DNA from: Allodiplogaster sudhausi | Taxonomy: Eukaryota; Nematoda; Chromadorea; Rhabditida; Diplogasteridae | Direction of reading: 5' to 3' | Assembly: GCA_945643635.1 (NCBI GenBank) | Contig: CALZFC010000005.1 | Location: 1,505,001-1,569,000 of the forward strand | Length of the DNA stretch: 64,000 nt | Shown: positions 1-11,460 of the stretch, in pieces | Layout: each line of letters begins with the position of its first letter | How positions within the stretch are numbered: the stretch's first letter is position 1 | Translations under genes and position numbers: made by a program | Notes under the pieces: generated by a model | What the model was told of the DNA's origin: nothing | Database searches by the model: none | The model's input: only the letters and a program-made list of their open reading frames with translations

Positions 1-546
1 CATACATATGTACATACCTCTCTCTCTCTCTCATTCTCTCTCCCTCTCTCTATCTCTCACTCCCCTCTCTTTCTCTCTCACTCTCTTTATCCCTCTCTCT
101 TTCTCCGTTTTTTTTCTCCCCACCTTTGCCCACTCCTCATGCTTCTTTCAGCGATTGTTGTGCCCTGAACTCATGTTATCCTTTCCCTTCCAATTCTCTT
201 CTGTGAAGGGCAGGCCTCGATTCAATCACATCTTTTATGTACATACATACCGCTTCTCTATAACACAATCGATTCTCGATCTGAAGGCGAGATCGAATAG
301 GGAAATAAGGGTCTTATTGTTGCAGTTATTGTGATATTTATCTTTGCAATAGTAGAGAAAACTCGGTGAGATTGAGTTCTAAATTGTGTACATATTTTGT
401 TGTTGTTTGTACATTCGAATGTAAATACGTCGCCATGAAATGTATGCTCTTGCTCAAGCCAGTAAAGTGCTGATAAAACAGTTGTACACTATTTTCCTTT
501 AATTTTTTTTTGTTCTCTTCATCTTTCTCTCGCTCGGTCTTTATAT

Positions 547-588
<42 letters not shown>

Positions 589-629
589 CTCTTTAGTTCT
601 CTTTCTCTGTCTCTTTCTTTCGTTCTTTC
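1..629. other. Non-coding, CT-rich stretch downstream of the first C6 gene
   Basis: The first 120 bases are an imperfect CT-rich tract and a pure (CT)n run lies near 550-585. The rest is AT-rich and shows no exon with credible splice signals or recognisable protein similarity. It probably contains the 3' flank of the minus-strand C6 gene ending at 630. Confidence 0.6.
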
Positions 630-792
630 CTAAGCAACAGCACACGTAGCAGCAGTAATGAGCATGGATGGATCTCTTCTGTCGAAGTACCATCCGGTGC
701 CTGCGGCATTGCAGTAGAGTCTCGCCGAAACACTCACAGAGCCCGCTGGCCGAGATACAATTCCCATGCCACGGTTGAACTGAAGGAGAGAG

Positions 793-829
<37 letters not shown>

Positions 830-1947
830 CTCAATGGTGGCATCGACGCCATTGCAAGTGAGTGTGCGCACGGCACACGGTTGACTTGTATCGACAACAT
901 CCAAGTCGAACTCCTTCTCATTCAGCCCTGCCACGAGAGTCGTGTCCACCAGCAACAGGTTGCATGTCTTACATTCCGGCGTCTCAACATCGCTGTCGGC
1001 AGCCGCGCATGACGCCTGAGGGCATTATATTTTATCTCTTTCTCTAATTCTTCAAAGAAGGCTCCTCTCTCTCTGTCTCTCTCGTTCTCTCTCTCTCTCT
1101 CGCTCATTCTTTCTCTCTAGCTAACATCTAAGATGGGAATGTTGTCTCCGACGCGGACCCATGCATCGCCTGCTTCATTGCAGACAAGGAATGCAGTGAC
1201 GCTTTCAGTGCCCTGGTCGACTCCGTTGGCGCCCATGTTGTACTGAGAAGAAGGAAACTGTTCAACTGCGATTAGCATTCACTAAATAGCACAGACTTTG
1301 TGTCAGGTCACCTCTCCTTTCCGGTCTGGGGCACTGGAAAGACTGGAGAACAGGAATGAATAGAAATAGACAGACCTCAATAGTTGCTTGGTTGCCCTCG
1401 CACAGCAACTCGAGATGCAAGCAGCCCGCGTCGTCCAAGAAGAGGAAGGTTTGCGTGAAGTACTTCTCACCCGCCTCCGGACGATTCGGAGTTGTGAAGA
1501 TAAATTGCTCTTCGCACAGCGAACACGCTGAAGCAATAGAATGAGATAGAAAGAGAGTTGACAGAGTATGCAAGAGGGAATGAGAGAGAAAAAGTGGCAG
1601 AGAGATTAGAGAGTGACAGAGTAAAGAAAGTTAGAGGAAAAGAGAGAGAGAGAAAGACAGAGCATAGAATGAGAGAGAGAGAGACTAAGAGAGTAGAAGA
1701 GAGTGGGAGAGAGAAATACAGAGGACAGAATGAGAGAGAGAGAGACTGAGAGAGAAGAAGAGAGTGAGAGAGAGAGGCAGCATGCATGATAAAATGCAAA
1801 AATGCTATAGAAGTGAGTGACAACGTTTTGGCTCTGTGGTTGTCGTGGTTGGAATTGTAGTTGTGAAGCCACTTCCCCCGTTGGAGCGCATGAGAGCGAT
1901 TGGCGAAGTATAAAAAAGGGAAAAAGAACAAGAAAAGAGGATGGCAT
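630..1947 (-). CDS. Secreted tandem C6-domain protein, copy A (frameshifted first exon)
   Basis: Five exons on the minus strand: 1947-1825, 1527-1376, 1242-1126, 1015-830 and 779-630. Exon 1 encodes a hydrophobic secretory leader ending near LSCAPTG; the others encode two domains with six cysteines each, in the C6 (PF01681-like) pattern CxxC...C...LxC...LxCN...GxxW...C. The C6 fold is a nematode extracellular disulphide domain of unknown function. Exons 2-5 match copies B and C in length exactly (152, 117, 186, 150 nt). Exon 1 is 123 nt, where the paralogues have 3n+1, so the leader frame does not join exon 2. The shift lies near 1868-1880, beside a run of five C (G on the sense strand). The frame that does join exon 2 has an ATG at the alanine-proline region but no leader. 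It may be a young pseudogene, a protein without a leader, or an assembly error. Domain identity is recalled from family patterns, not searched. Confidence 0.75.
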
Positions 1948-3418
1948 TGTAGGGCGACCTGCAATAAACATTTTTGTTTATTTTATATGCACATATATTT
2001 GTACATGCAAAGTAACTAGTATTATTTTAAATTATAAAAAAAACTGAAGATATAGCAGCCATTTCAATGAGGAATGGCAGGACTTCCTCCCGGTGGGATC
2101 GCGAAGTCGAAATGGCTGGAGAACTAGAAAAGATTGCAAAAGCTTTCGGCTGTGGGTTCAAGGCTTAAGGAAAGAAGACAAGGAGGGCAACTTAGCAATT
2201 CATCAGTCCTTGTTCCATGGAATAGGGCAGATTAGCCGAGCACTTTACAGGAAATAGACTTAGACGTTCGAAAGAAAAGCGAACAAACGCAACTGTTCAT
2301 TTCTCTGCTTTCTCTCGAAGGTGGAATAAGGTTTGAGGATCGAAAAGTTTCGACTTCTTGGGGAACAACAGAAATACCACAACAAGTATCATGACTGAGA
2401 TATGTGCATATCTGCTTATTTAATTAAATAACTGTCGAATAATACTTGCTACATATGTACATACATATATATGTATATATGTACATAAATGTATGTATGT
2501 ATCTGAATTCGCTGATATTACCGGGCCGTCATATTTTGTCGACCAAATGTTATGGAAACGGCCGTACGATAGATGACTTTTTCCAACATAACAGACACTT
2601 TAGTTCTTCTTCAGTTCTCCAGGAATGTCTCGCTATTGTTAGTGTTCAAAATTCAGTGAAAATAGTTGATGAATGAGCCGATGGAGGATGGAATGAGTGT
2701 CCTTTGTGCAGCCATTCAACTTTCTCTCTCCACCTGGCCCAAGCTGTCCACGCCAAGTGCACTGCTCTCTTCTCTGCTGCACTCAACAAGCACCACGGAA
2801 ATGGACTGACTCTCTCCTTATCTTTATCCATTAAGACCTGCTTCCGCAGTTTGCTCCTTAACATTTCTTCTCACTTTTCACCATTATATGGCGACTATTA
2901 TTTTGATATTTTCCTTTCGTTATATTTTCCTTGTAATAGGTATGTAGGTATTTACTATGCGAGTTTTAGATGCAGAAATGTACATAATAATTTATATGCC
3001 GATAATCTTTCAGCTCTTTAACAGTACTGTTACTTCAATAATCATGTGTTAGTGTACATTGTGTTTATATAATGCTCTCTCCATCTGAATTCGGTAGTAT
3101 TACTTTCAATAAATGACGAAACCTGCTCAATCTGAGATAAGCGTGCAGTTTTTGTGCGACTACTAAATGTGTGTGCATGTGTATAGTGACAAACGAAACG
3201 GAAAAAATATACCCGCGAAATATATACCAGTGATGTACAAATCTCCTCAAAATTGTTTCTGTTCACGATTTTGCTCTCTATGGCTCATGCCCCCCCCCTT
3301 TCATATGATCTAATTGATCTATGTATGTATGTACATCCTTTCACTTGTTCTCTCACTCCCCTTTCTCTCAATTCTCCTTTTTCTCTCTCTCAAGTCCACA
3401 CTTTCTCCCTCCCTCTCT
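1948..3418. other. Intergenic spacer between C6 copies A and B
   Basis: No supported gene. A (TATG)n/(TACA)n-rich stretch lies at about 2450-2500. Segments near 2050-2265 and 2860-3260 reappear near 7420-7490 and 8330-8740, so most of the spacer belongs to the duplicated unit that carries copies B and C. Eight or more consecutive C occur near 3290. Confidence 0.6.
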
Positions 3419-3657
3419 CTAAGCAGTAGCACAAGTGGCGGCGGTAATGATCATGGATGGATCTTTTGTGTCGAAGTACCATCCCGTGCCAGCAGCGTTG
3501 CAGAAGAGTCTCGCCGAGACTGTAATAGCGCCGGGTGGACGAATCACTATGCCCATGCCACGATTGAACTGAAGGAGAGAGAGCGAAAGAGAGGAGAGAG
3601 AGAGACAGAAAAGAAAGAGAACGAGATGTTGAGAGAATGGAAGAGGTAAAGAGAGTG

Positions 3658-3693
<36 letters not shown>

Positions 3694-5360
3694 GGAGAAC
3701 GAAGATGGCACCTCAATGGTGGCACCGGGTCCTCTGCAGGTGAGGATGCGCTCTGTGCATCCCTGAGTGGGGTTGATTATATCCTCGTCGAACTCCTTCT
3801 CATTCAGCCCCGGTTCGGGAGTCGTGTCAATGAGTCCCGCCCTACATGTTTTGCAGTCCGGAGTCACAATAAATCGGTCGGTAGTCGCGCAGCTCATCTG
3901 AAGGAATCACTAGATCTTGACATCTATTAGTCTACTTCTCTTGCTTTCACTATGCTATTGCTATTCCTGATTTCTCTCTGGCTCTCTCATCTTTATCCCT
4001 ACCCCGTTACTTTTGCACTCTCTATCCCTTCTCTCTCTCACTCTATTCATCTGTTTCCCATCTCTCGCTCCCTTTCTCTGACATCTTCAATAAGAATGTT
4101 ATCACCGGGGAGGACCCATCCAGTGCCTTCCTCATTGCATTCGAGTTCTGTAACGACCTCGGTGAGGTCAGCGATGACACCATTGGCTCCAAGATTGAAC
4201 TGAAAAGAGACTTCAATCATGTCACTGGTTAGGTAGTGGGCTATAATCCCATCCAATTTATGGAGGATGACGATTCAGGGAAAAAGAGGAAACAGACTGA
4301 CCTCGACTGTTGCCATCTCCCCTGTACATACCAATTCGAGAAACACACATTCGTCATTTTCAAAGAAAATAGTTGCGGAGTTGAAGTCCTTTTCGCCCGC
4401 GTCGGAATTTTCGGGATCGATAAACAGCCATTGCTCTTGACATAGCGAGCACGCTGAAAAGGGAGAGAAAGAGAGAGAGAGAGCACCAAGGACTTTAACC
4501 TGAATTGTGAAAAAAGTGAAGATGGTGGTCAAGTAAAAAACTCGTTAAGGGAATAGATACAGAAAATTAGCCGAAATTGTGAAGGAAAAAAAAAATTTAT
4601 ATTTACATAAGTAATTTTTGATGGCTAACGTTTAATTTTATTTTTTAACAGAAGAATAACATACGAGGGAAAGGAAAAAAAATTCCATACGTTTCGGCGG
4701 CGAAGTCGTTGTGGTTGTGGGAGTGGTCGTCGTGATGGTCGTTGTGGTTGCAAGTGTGGTTGTCGTTGTTATGAAGCCATTATCACCCGTCGGAAAGCAA
4801 GAGAGAGACGGACGAAGAACGAGGAAGAGATGAAGAAGGAACGTGAGCATTGAGATACGATCTGGAGATATTGTTCAGGCTAACGTAAGGCATATCTTTT
4901 TTATTATACCATTTTTCAGGGTTCGCTCGCTGGCTGTTAGCAAGACGTTATTACAGAGAAATAAATAATCTCCAAGTGGTTAGGGACTATTCTTTTAAAG
5001 AAAAGAAGGGAAGATTAAAAGTGAAAAAGTGTTGGTCAGTGACGAGATTATGGTCAGTGAAAGTAATACTAGTGGATGAAGTAGAGGTTCGGGTGGTAAA
5101 GATTACGGTATAAATTCTTTTGATCTACTAGATGGAAAGCGAACGTCGGGATAGTCGGGCAGGGAAAAGGGAGAAAAACCGGAGGGTCAAAGGATAGCTG
5201 AACCGAATGGCGGCAGAAAAGGGGGTTATGCTGCCACCATTTTGTGACAAAGATGTGACCAGATATGGGGACACTTGATGTGGACAAGTTCGAATCGACC
5301 CCGCTTAGCTGATCTTGTCCCTCACTCAAAAAGTGGAAGCAATCACTGACAACCATTAAT
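2050..5360. repeat. Tandem duplication unit 1 (contains C6 copy B)
   Basis: Direct repeat of about 3.3 kb with 7420-10690. Shared landmarks seen by eye include GGGCAGATTAGCCGA (2226 and 7458), the gene itself with identical coding-exon lengths for exons 2-5, and ACACTTGATGTGGACA (near 5273 and 10647) upstream of the start codon. Boundaries are approximate, and some intergenic parts have diverged strongly. Confidence 0.7.
3419..4850 (-). CDS. Secreted tandem C6-domain protein, copy B
   Basis: Five exons: 4850-4691, 4453-4302, 4199-4083, 3897-3712 and 3568-3419, in a consistent reading phase, total 765 nt, 254 residues. The ATG at 4850 opens a hydrophobic leader (MLTFLLHLFLVLRPSLSC), then a Thr-rich linker of about 25 residues likely to be O-glycosylated, then two C6 domains. 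Domain 1 has CSLC, DEC, LVC, LEC and SC; domain 2 has CKTC, GC, LTC, LFC and a final TC six residues from the stop. Each domain is split by a phase-0 intron at the same place (after TVE or TIE, before FN), which supports domain duplication. An extracellular or cuticular role is inferred. Exon 4 is flanked by a CT-rich tract (plus strand) in intron 3 and a GA tract in intron 4. Closest relative is copy C. Biochemical function is unknown for this family. Confidence 0.85.
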
Positions 5361-6549
5361 CAGAGATGGTAATGACGCAGAAGTGGGCTTTGTCCCTTGG
5401 AGAGATTGGCCTTACAGCGGGTCGCTATCGTTCCCCTCTCCCGTCCCCCTTCGCCTCGTCAATGACCACTCCTCGGGCCCGTGCCATTCTCTGTCGCCTC
5501 GTTCCCTTTTCTGTACCCCCCATACTCCGAATAAACTCTTCTCCACCTCGACCTGGAAGCTTCGCCGGGAACAAAAAGAATGTTAGAAGGAACTTCAAGC
5601 ATTCAATGTCTGCTCCGAGTCCAGCGACATCAGGTAAGTCAGTCAAGTACACATAATTATTTAACTTCCTTTCAAATCGCCAAAAACTTTCATTTCAATT
5701 GGCAGCAAAATTAAAGGCGAATTATTCATAAATTTCTTTCAGTTTCTTTATTTAACTTCATTAGCACTTTGGCGGGAAGTGGGAAAGACAGATTAGCTGC
5801 TGCGGTTTGCTGGAGATGTACAAACATCCTCAATAAGTCGACAGATCGCATTAGTCTCTTTGTGTCATTTTGTATTTCTCTTATAAATCCGTATAGGTGG
5901 CTGGGTAAGCCTTCGCAACCAACAAAAACAAACGTAGCATATGTAGAGGTTGGTATTTATCATGTTGTTATTTTAACCGCATGGGATACCAAAGCTTTGA
6001 TATACGTACATATGTATGTAGGTATGTATGTATGTAGGTAGAGGTAATTACTCTCTCCCCCCCCATAGATTTTTCATAAAAAGAAGAAATGAGAGAACAA
6101 TAACAAAAAGTTCATAGACAGAAGAAGACTAGAGAGTATTAGACACGTGTTAGGAAGAGCCTCATCTTCAGTAGCTGCGTAGTTCTCTCCACGCTTGCAT
6201 GGGGCTAACGATCCGCTCATTCATTCCTCTTTCCTTGTGGCGGTCATTTAATGCTCATGCTCACTAGAACATAGAACTCGAAATTCTACTACGTACATAC
6301 ATATGTACATAGTATGTAAATAGACAGGCACTCTCTGTTCTCCTCTCGGTAACTATTCTCACAACAACTTTACAAAGCGAATACCATTCATACTTAGTTG
6401 AAAAGAGAAGTAATTCGTTCTGTTTACTTTATTCTTTCAATCCAGGATAGATGAGGTCCTAAATATCAACCATTTAGGTTTTTATTTTGTTACTTGCTCT
6501 GTTCACAAACAGTCATCTGCCAAATACATAGCTGCTGATAGAGATCCTC

Positions 6550-6783
6550 ATGTCTGATTTGCCGTGCTTGTTTTCCTTCTGTTTCTCTATGCTCTCTTAC
6601 GTCTCCTTCTCTCATGTCGCTCTGAGTCTTGCCAGGAGAGATCGCCCTCTCGATAATGATCTACGCCGTTTGACATCGTCTACGGCCGCCTCCGCAGATG
6701 CCATCGCAGCTGCGATTCTGAGAGTCGACTGTGATTTGGCCAACCGGCCTATCGAGCTGACCATGAACAACACCATCGGCAAG
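6550..6783 (+). CDS. Possible first exon of an unrecognised secreted protein
   Basis: An ATG at 6550 begins a hydrophobic, leader-like segment of about 27 residues followed by a charged stretch (RRDRPLDNDLRRL). The open frame reaches a plausible donor, AAG|GTAACT, after 6783. A second small candidate exon beginning with ATG at about 7183 ends in a good donor, GAT|GTGAGT, near 7242. I cannot join these with confidence and recognise no family. It may equally be chance open sequence. Confidence 0.25.
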
Positions 6784-7899
6784 GTAACTAACTTATGAGG
6801 GCGAACATGACCAGGCCAATGCTGAATGCGAGGACGGTGCCGGCGACACTCCTCGCTGACGCGGTGTCGTCACTCGCCATCCTCCCAGTAAATTCGTCTT
6901 CAAGACACAGTAGAGCGCACCCCAAGAAGCACCTTAAGAGGGAATCTTGATTGCTTTCGATGTGGACTGGATCACTACCAAAATGTCTGTCCAGCCCAGC
7001 AGCATAGAAACCCTTGTCATAATTAAAGCTTTAGAAACAATGGACAAAACTTCCAGCCAAGACAGGGACCAAGCAATCGAAAGACACATTAGGACTTTAT
7101 CCGGACCATTTTAATATCTCGCGAAAAGCGATTTCAACTCCGGAAATCAGGGACAAAACAACTACTATAACCAAAGACCATGTCTACCGAGCTGCGCCAC
7201 TTGCCGCCGTGGTGGAAGACACTGGTCGCCTTACCTGATGTGAGTATTAATTGTAAATCACATTTTATAGATTTTATTTATTGCTTTTATTTTTTCTTCA
7301 CTTTTCCTATTCCTTGTGCATGGAAAATGGGCTCGCGACACTACAGATGATGGTCGCGAATACATACTAGTATGTGTTATGTATGTACATACATACATAC
7401 ATATATACTATGTATGTACTTGAACTTCCTCACCGGTGGGATCCACGGAATAGGGCAGATTAGCCGAACACTTTACGAGGGCAAACTCTAGACATACAGT
7501 CCCGCTCAGCATTATTGGGTCCAATATTAATACGCATCTTCATGTAGATTCCGCTATATTTTCGATCTATTTCGACCTCGGCGAACACGACTGTGAAAAC
7601 CGTTTTCAAAAATATGCAGAAATGGCTCATGGTCAGATCTCACAACATGTGCATTTACCGCACTTAGCGGGGGGGGGGGGGGCGTTGTTTTGACTGAGTA
7701 ACGAGCTCGCTCCAGAAGCCGAGGTTACAATGTCCAAATGTGAGTGAAATTTTCGGAACGCTTTCTTATGTTGTTTTAGTTTTTTTTTGTTTTTTTTTGA
7801 CTTTCTTAATTTAGCTGATTAGAAAATGCAAAACAAGGTTTTTCTTTAGCTGACTAAAATTGCTCTTGGTCGGATGTCATCGACGTTTCTTTGAAGAGG

Positions 7900-8065
7900 C
7901 TGTGAACACTGTCATATAAAAGACACATTCGAGCCACTGCAGTGGCTACATGTAAGGTACATACATATAAATGGTAACATTCTGCAGAGTTGGAGTGCTG
8001 GTCCCAAGGTACAGGATTCGATGCCCGTTCGATGAACAATTTTAGCCCGCTAAAAATAAATAGGG
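7900..8065 (+). other. tRNA-like or SINE-like relic
   Basis: GCAGTGGCTA near 7938 resembles part of a pol III A box. The segment around 7996-8025, with GTCCCAAGGTACAGGATTCG, resembles the variable/T-arm region of a tRNA-derived SINE, with a degenerate B box (GATTCGATGCC). The full cloverleaf does not close by eye, so this is at most a decayed tRNA-derived element. Confidence 0.25.
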
Positions 8066-8971
8066 ACATTTAGTCTATTTTTTATATGGGCGCTTGACAT
8101 GAAAAAAGCAAAGCGAAAGGAAAGAAAGATAATTTCCAGTGTAACTTGACATTTTGTAAAATATCTATCTTAAAGCGCGAAATTATCGTTTTTCGATACA
8201 GCCTCAATTCAAGAGTAAAAGGCTCGGGTAGATTTTTTGATAAATTATATCTTTTTTGGAATGAAATATTTCCAGGGGTTTAAAAATAGCGATCTTTCAA
8301 TTGGATACATGTAATTCCTTCCGCAGTTTACTTCCTTACAATTCTTCTCTCTTTTGACCATGACATGCCGACTCCTATTCTTTGCGTCACTGTGATATTG
8401 TCCTTTTAATATTAACAATGCGAGTTTGAGTGCGCACAAATGTACATAATAATTTATGTATGCCGATATACTTACAGCTCTTTCATAGCATTGCTACTTT
8501 ATTATATACATGTGTATGGGCATATACATAGGGTTTACATAATGTTCTTTCTCACTGAATTCGCTAGTATTACTATCAACAAATTGTGTTACCTACTCAA
8601 GCTGAGATAATGCAGTTTTTGTGCGACTAGTCTGAAGCGACAAGCAAAAGAGAAATACTTAAATACACCCGCGGAAAATGCATATATACCTGTGATGTAT
8701 AAATGCAGTCAAAATAGTTGAATGTAGATCCTAGTCTAAAATAAAGACTCTTTGTTTCTCTCTATGCATCACTCCTTCCTTTTCAATTGATATATGTAGC
8801 TCCTTTCACCTGCTCTCTCACTACCCATCTCTCTCACTTCCCTTCTCTCTTACTTTCCCTTTTTCTCACTTCCACGCTTTTTTGCTTCGCCTCCTTAGCT
8901 CTTCCCTTCTCTCTCACTTCCCCCTCTCTCTCCCTCTCTCTCCCTCAAGTCCCACTTTCTCTCTCAATCCC

Positions 8972-9209
8972 CTAAGCAGTAGCACAAGTGGCAGAGGTAA
9001 TGATCATGTCTGGATCCCGTGTATTGTAGTACCATCCCGTGCCAGCACGGTTGCAGAAGAGTCTCGCCTGGACTGACGTTGCGCCGGCTGGACGAATCAC
9101 TATGCCCATGCCACGATTGAACTGAAGGAGGGAGAGCGAAAGAGAGAGGAGAGAGAGACAGAGAGAAAGAGAGCGAGATGTTGAGAGAATGGAAGAGGTA
9201 AAGAGAGTG

Positions 9210-9251
<42 letters not shown>

Positions 9252-9565
9252 GGAGAACGCAGATGGCACCTCAATGGTGGCACCGGGTCCTCTGCAGGTG
9301 AGGATGCGCTCTGTGCATCCCATAGTGGGGTTGATTATATCCTCGTCGAACTCCTTCTCATTCAGCCCCGGTACGGGAGTCGTGTCAAGGTCTAACGGAT
9401 TGCATGTTTTGCATTCCGGAGTCACAATAAATCGATCGACAGTCGCGCAGGTCATCTGAAAGTATCACTAGATATTGTCATCTATCAGTCTACTTCTCGT
9501 GCTTCCTGCTTTCTCTCTGGCTCTTTCATCTTTTTCTCTACCCCGTTACTTTCGCACTCTCTATC

Positions 9566-9601
<36 letters not shown>

Positions 9602-10313
9602 CTCTATCTCTGACATCTTCAATAATGATGGTATCGCCTGGACGGACCCATCCGGTGCCTTCATCATTACAGACGAGTTCTGCAGTGACCATGGTGGGGT
9701 CTGAGATTACGCCATTGGCGCCAAGATTGAACTGAGAAGAGACGTCAATCATGTAACTGGGTAGGTAGCGGGCCTATGGGGGAAGAAGATTCAGGGAAAG
9801 AATGAAATAGCCTGACTTCGACTGTTGCTTGCTCCCCTATGCATACGAGTTCGGCAAACAAACAACCATCATCTAGCAGGTAAATAAGGGCGGAGTTGAA
9901 GTCCTTTTCGCCCGCTTCGGCATCTTCGGGGTCGAAAAACAGAATTTGCTCATCGCAAAAGAAACAGGCTGAAAAAAGGAGAGAGAGAGTACCAAGGACT
10001 GCGAACATGGTGCATACTTTAACCTGAATTGTGAAAAAAATGAAGATGGTGGTCAAGTAAGAAAATTCGTAAAGGGAATAGACGTAGAAAATTATATCTA
10101 TTCTCTGCGGTACCATTGTTTAGTTTTATATGTTTGCAGAAGAATAACAATTAATAAGATGAAGAGATGAATTTGCTTACGTTTCGGCTCGGTGGTCGTC
10201 GTCGTGGGGAGAGTGGTCGTCGTTGTTGTTGTTGTGAAGCCGTTTTCACCCGTCGGGAAGCAAGAGAGAGACGGACGAAGAAAGAGGAAGAGATGAAGAA
10301 GGAAGACGAGCAT
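8972..10313 (-). CDS. Secreted tandem C6-domain protein, copy C
   Basis: Five exons: 10313-10181, 9968-9817, 9731-9615, 9455-9270 and 9121-8972, phase-consistent, total 738 nt, 245 residues. It has the same plan as copy B: a leader (MLVFLLHLFLFLRPSLSC), a slightly shorter Thr-rich linker, and two C6 domains. Domain 1 begins CFFC where B has CSLC; domain 2 keeps CKTC, GC, LTC, LFC and the final TC. All introns sit at the same codon positions and phases as in A and B. The intron between exons 4 and 5 is mostly (GA)n on the plus strand; the one between exons 3 and 4 holds a long (CT)n run at about 9570-9605. The long upstream match to copy B implies recent segmental duplication. It is probably secreted or cell-surface; its partner and role are unknown. 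Confidence 0.85.
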
Positions 10314-11269
10314 TGGGAGTGCCTGGATAAATAGTGCTCAGTCTAACGTATGAGTTAAGAGCATATCCCATTAGTCTGCATGTTCTTTTATATAGAAGAA
10401 GAGTAGATTGAAAGTGAAAAAGAGAAGGATTCTGAGGAGATGACGGAGGCATTGAGAGCGATTGTAATGGGTGAAGACGAAGTTTTGGTGGTGAAAGGTA
10501 GAAAGCATTTGAAATAGAAAGAAAGCGAATGTCGGGAAAGTCGTTCAGAGAAAATTGAGAAAGGCCGGAGGGGTCAAGGAAAGCTGAACGGAATGGCAAA
10601 TGAAAGGAGGGGTTATATTTCCTTTTTTGTGATCAGATAATTGAAGACACTTGATGTGGACAGGTTCGAATCGACAAGGCTTAACTGACCATGCCACAGA
10701 CTAAAAAAACGCAGCAAACACCGAACATCCGCTTTTCACCATCCAAACAATATGAACTTTTGGAAATACCTACAAATCTGTTAAGAAAGCAAGACTCACT
10801 AAATACACAGTTTTCTTTAAAATTAGCAAAAAAGATACAAATGAGGGTGCTAAATAGTGGGCCATCGAAGCAACCACAGCATAAGCCTTACTATCTAGTT
10901 GTTGACAATCTATGCCTTTCATCGTCAACAAATTTTGTATCGTAAAAGAAATTGAGACCCGGTAGAACCAGCGATATCGGGACAGAACCGAAAGGGAGGT
11001 ACATATGTATATGACAGGATAAAAATGCCTGTTTTCGAGATAATGATTTGATGTACCAAAAAAATTTGTATCTTGCAGGGCTCGAGAATTGCAACGGATT
11101 TTTTATTGGAAAATGGCACAAAATTAACCATGTTCAGTTTTTTCAATGATTCATTTTGAAACCCAATCGGCAATGTTCACAATCAGAAAGTAATAGCGAC
11201 GGTTTCGATGCACAGGTTGGAAGATATGAACATTGCCAGAGATAGGGCATAAGTGAAAGTGAAAGAGGG

Positions 11270-11460
11270 ACGAGAGAGAGAGAGAGAGAGAGAGAAGAGA
11301 AGAGAGAAGAGAAGGGAGAGAGAGAGAGAGAAGGGAGAGAGAAGAGAGAGAGAAGGGAGAGAGAAGGGAGAGAGAGAAGGGAGAGAGAAGGGAGAGAAGG
11401 AAGGGAGAGAGAGGGAGAGAGGAGAGGTGCTAGAGAGAAAGAGGAGAAAGTGAGGAGAGA
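11270..11460. repeat. (GA)n-rich purine tract with GAGAAGGGA variants
   Basis: Almost pure purine on the plus strand for about 190 bases, mixing GAGA with GAGAAGGGAGA units in irregular alternation. It is a low-complexity tract, not a gene. Confidence 0.85.

Larger units (their letters stand above)
4851..8971. other. Intergenic region between C6 copies B and C
   Basis: The segment up to about 5360 is the upstream flank of copy B and matches the flank of copy C near 10314-10690. Around 5360-7300 there are short GC-richer open stretches with possible donors (after 5632, 6783 and 7242) but no assembled gene. A run of about 13 G lies near 7669-7682. From about 7420 onward the sequence repeats the 2.05-3.4 kb region. 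(TATG)n/(TACA)n microsatellites occur near 6000, 6295 and 7375-7410. Confidence 0.55.
7420..10690. repeat. Tandem duplication unit 2 (contains C6 copy C)
   Basis: Second copy of the unit at 2050-5360, carrying C6 copy C with its upstream and downstream flanks. The promoter-proximal segment at about 10320-10680 is colinear with 4860-5300, so the two genes probably inherited the same regulatory region. Confidence 0.7.

Noticed and set aside
5366..5656. 96-codon plus-strand open frame ending near a good donor (TCAG|GTAAGT)
   Set aside because: No family similarity and no compatible next exon found; composition looks like chance GC-rich sequence.
10691..10945. 84-codon plus-strand open frame just outside C6 copy C
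   Set aside because: It has an ATG but no leader, domain or splice partner; not enough to call a gene.
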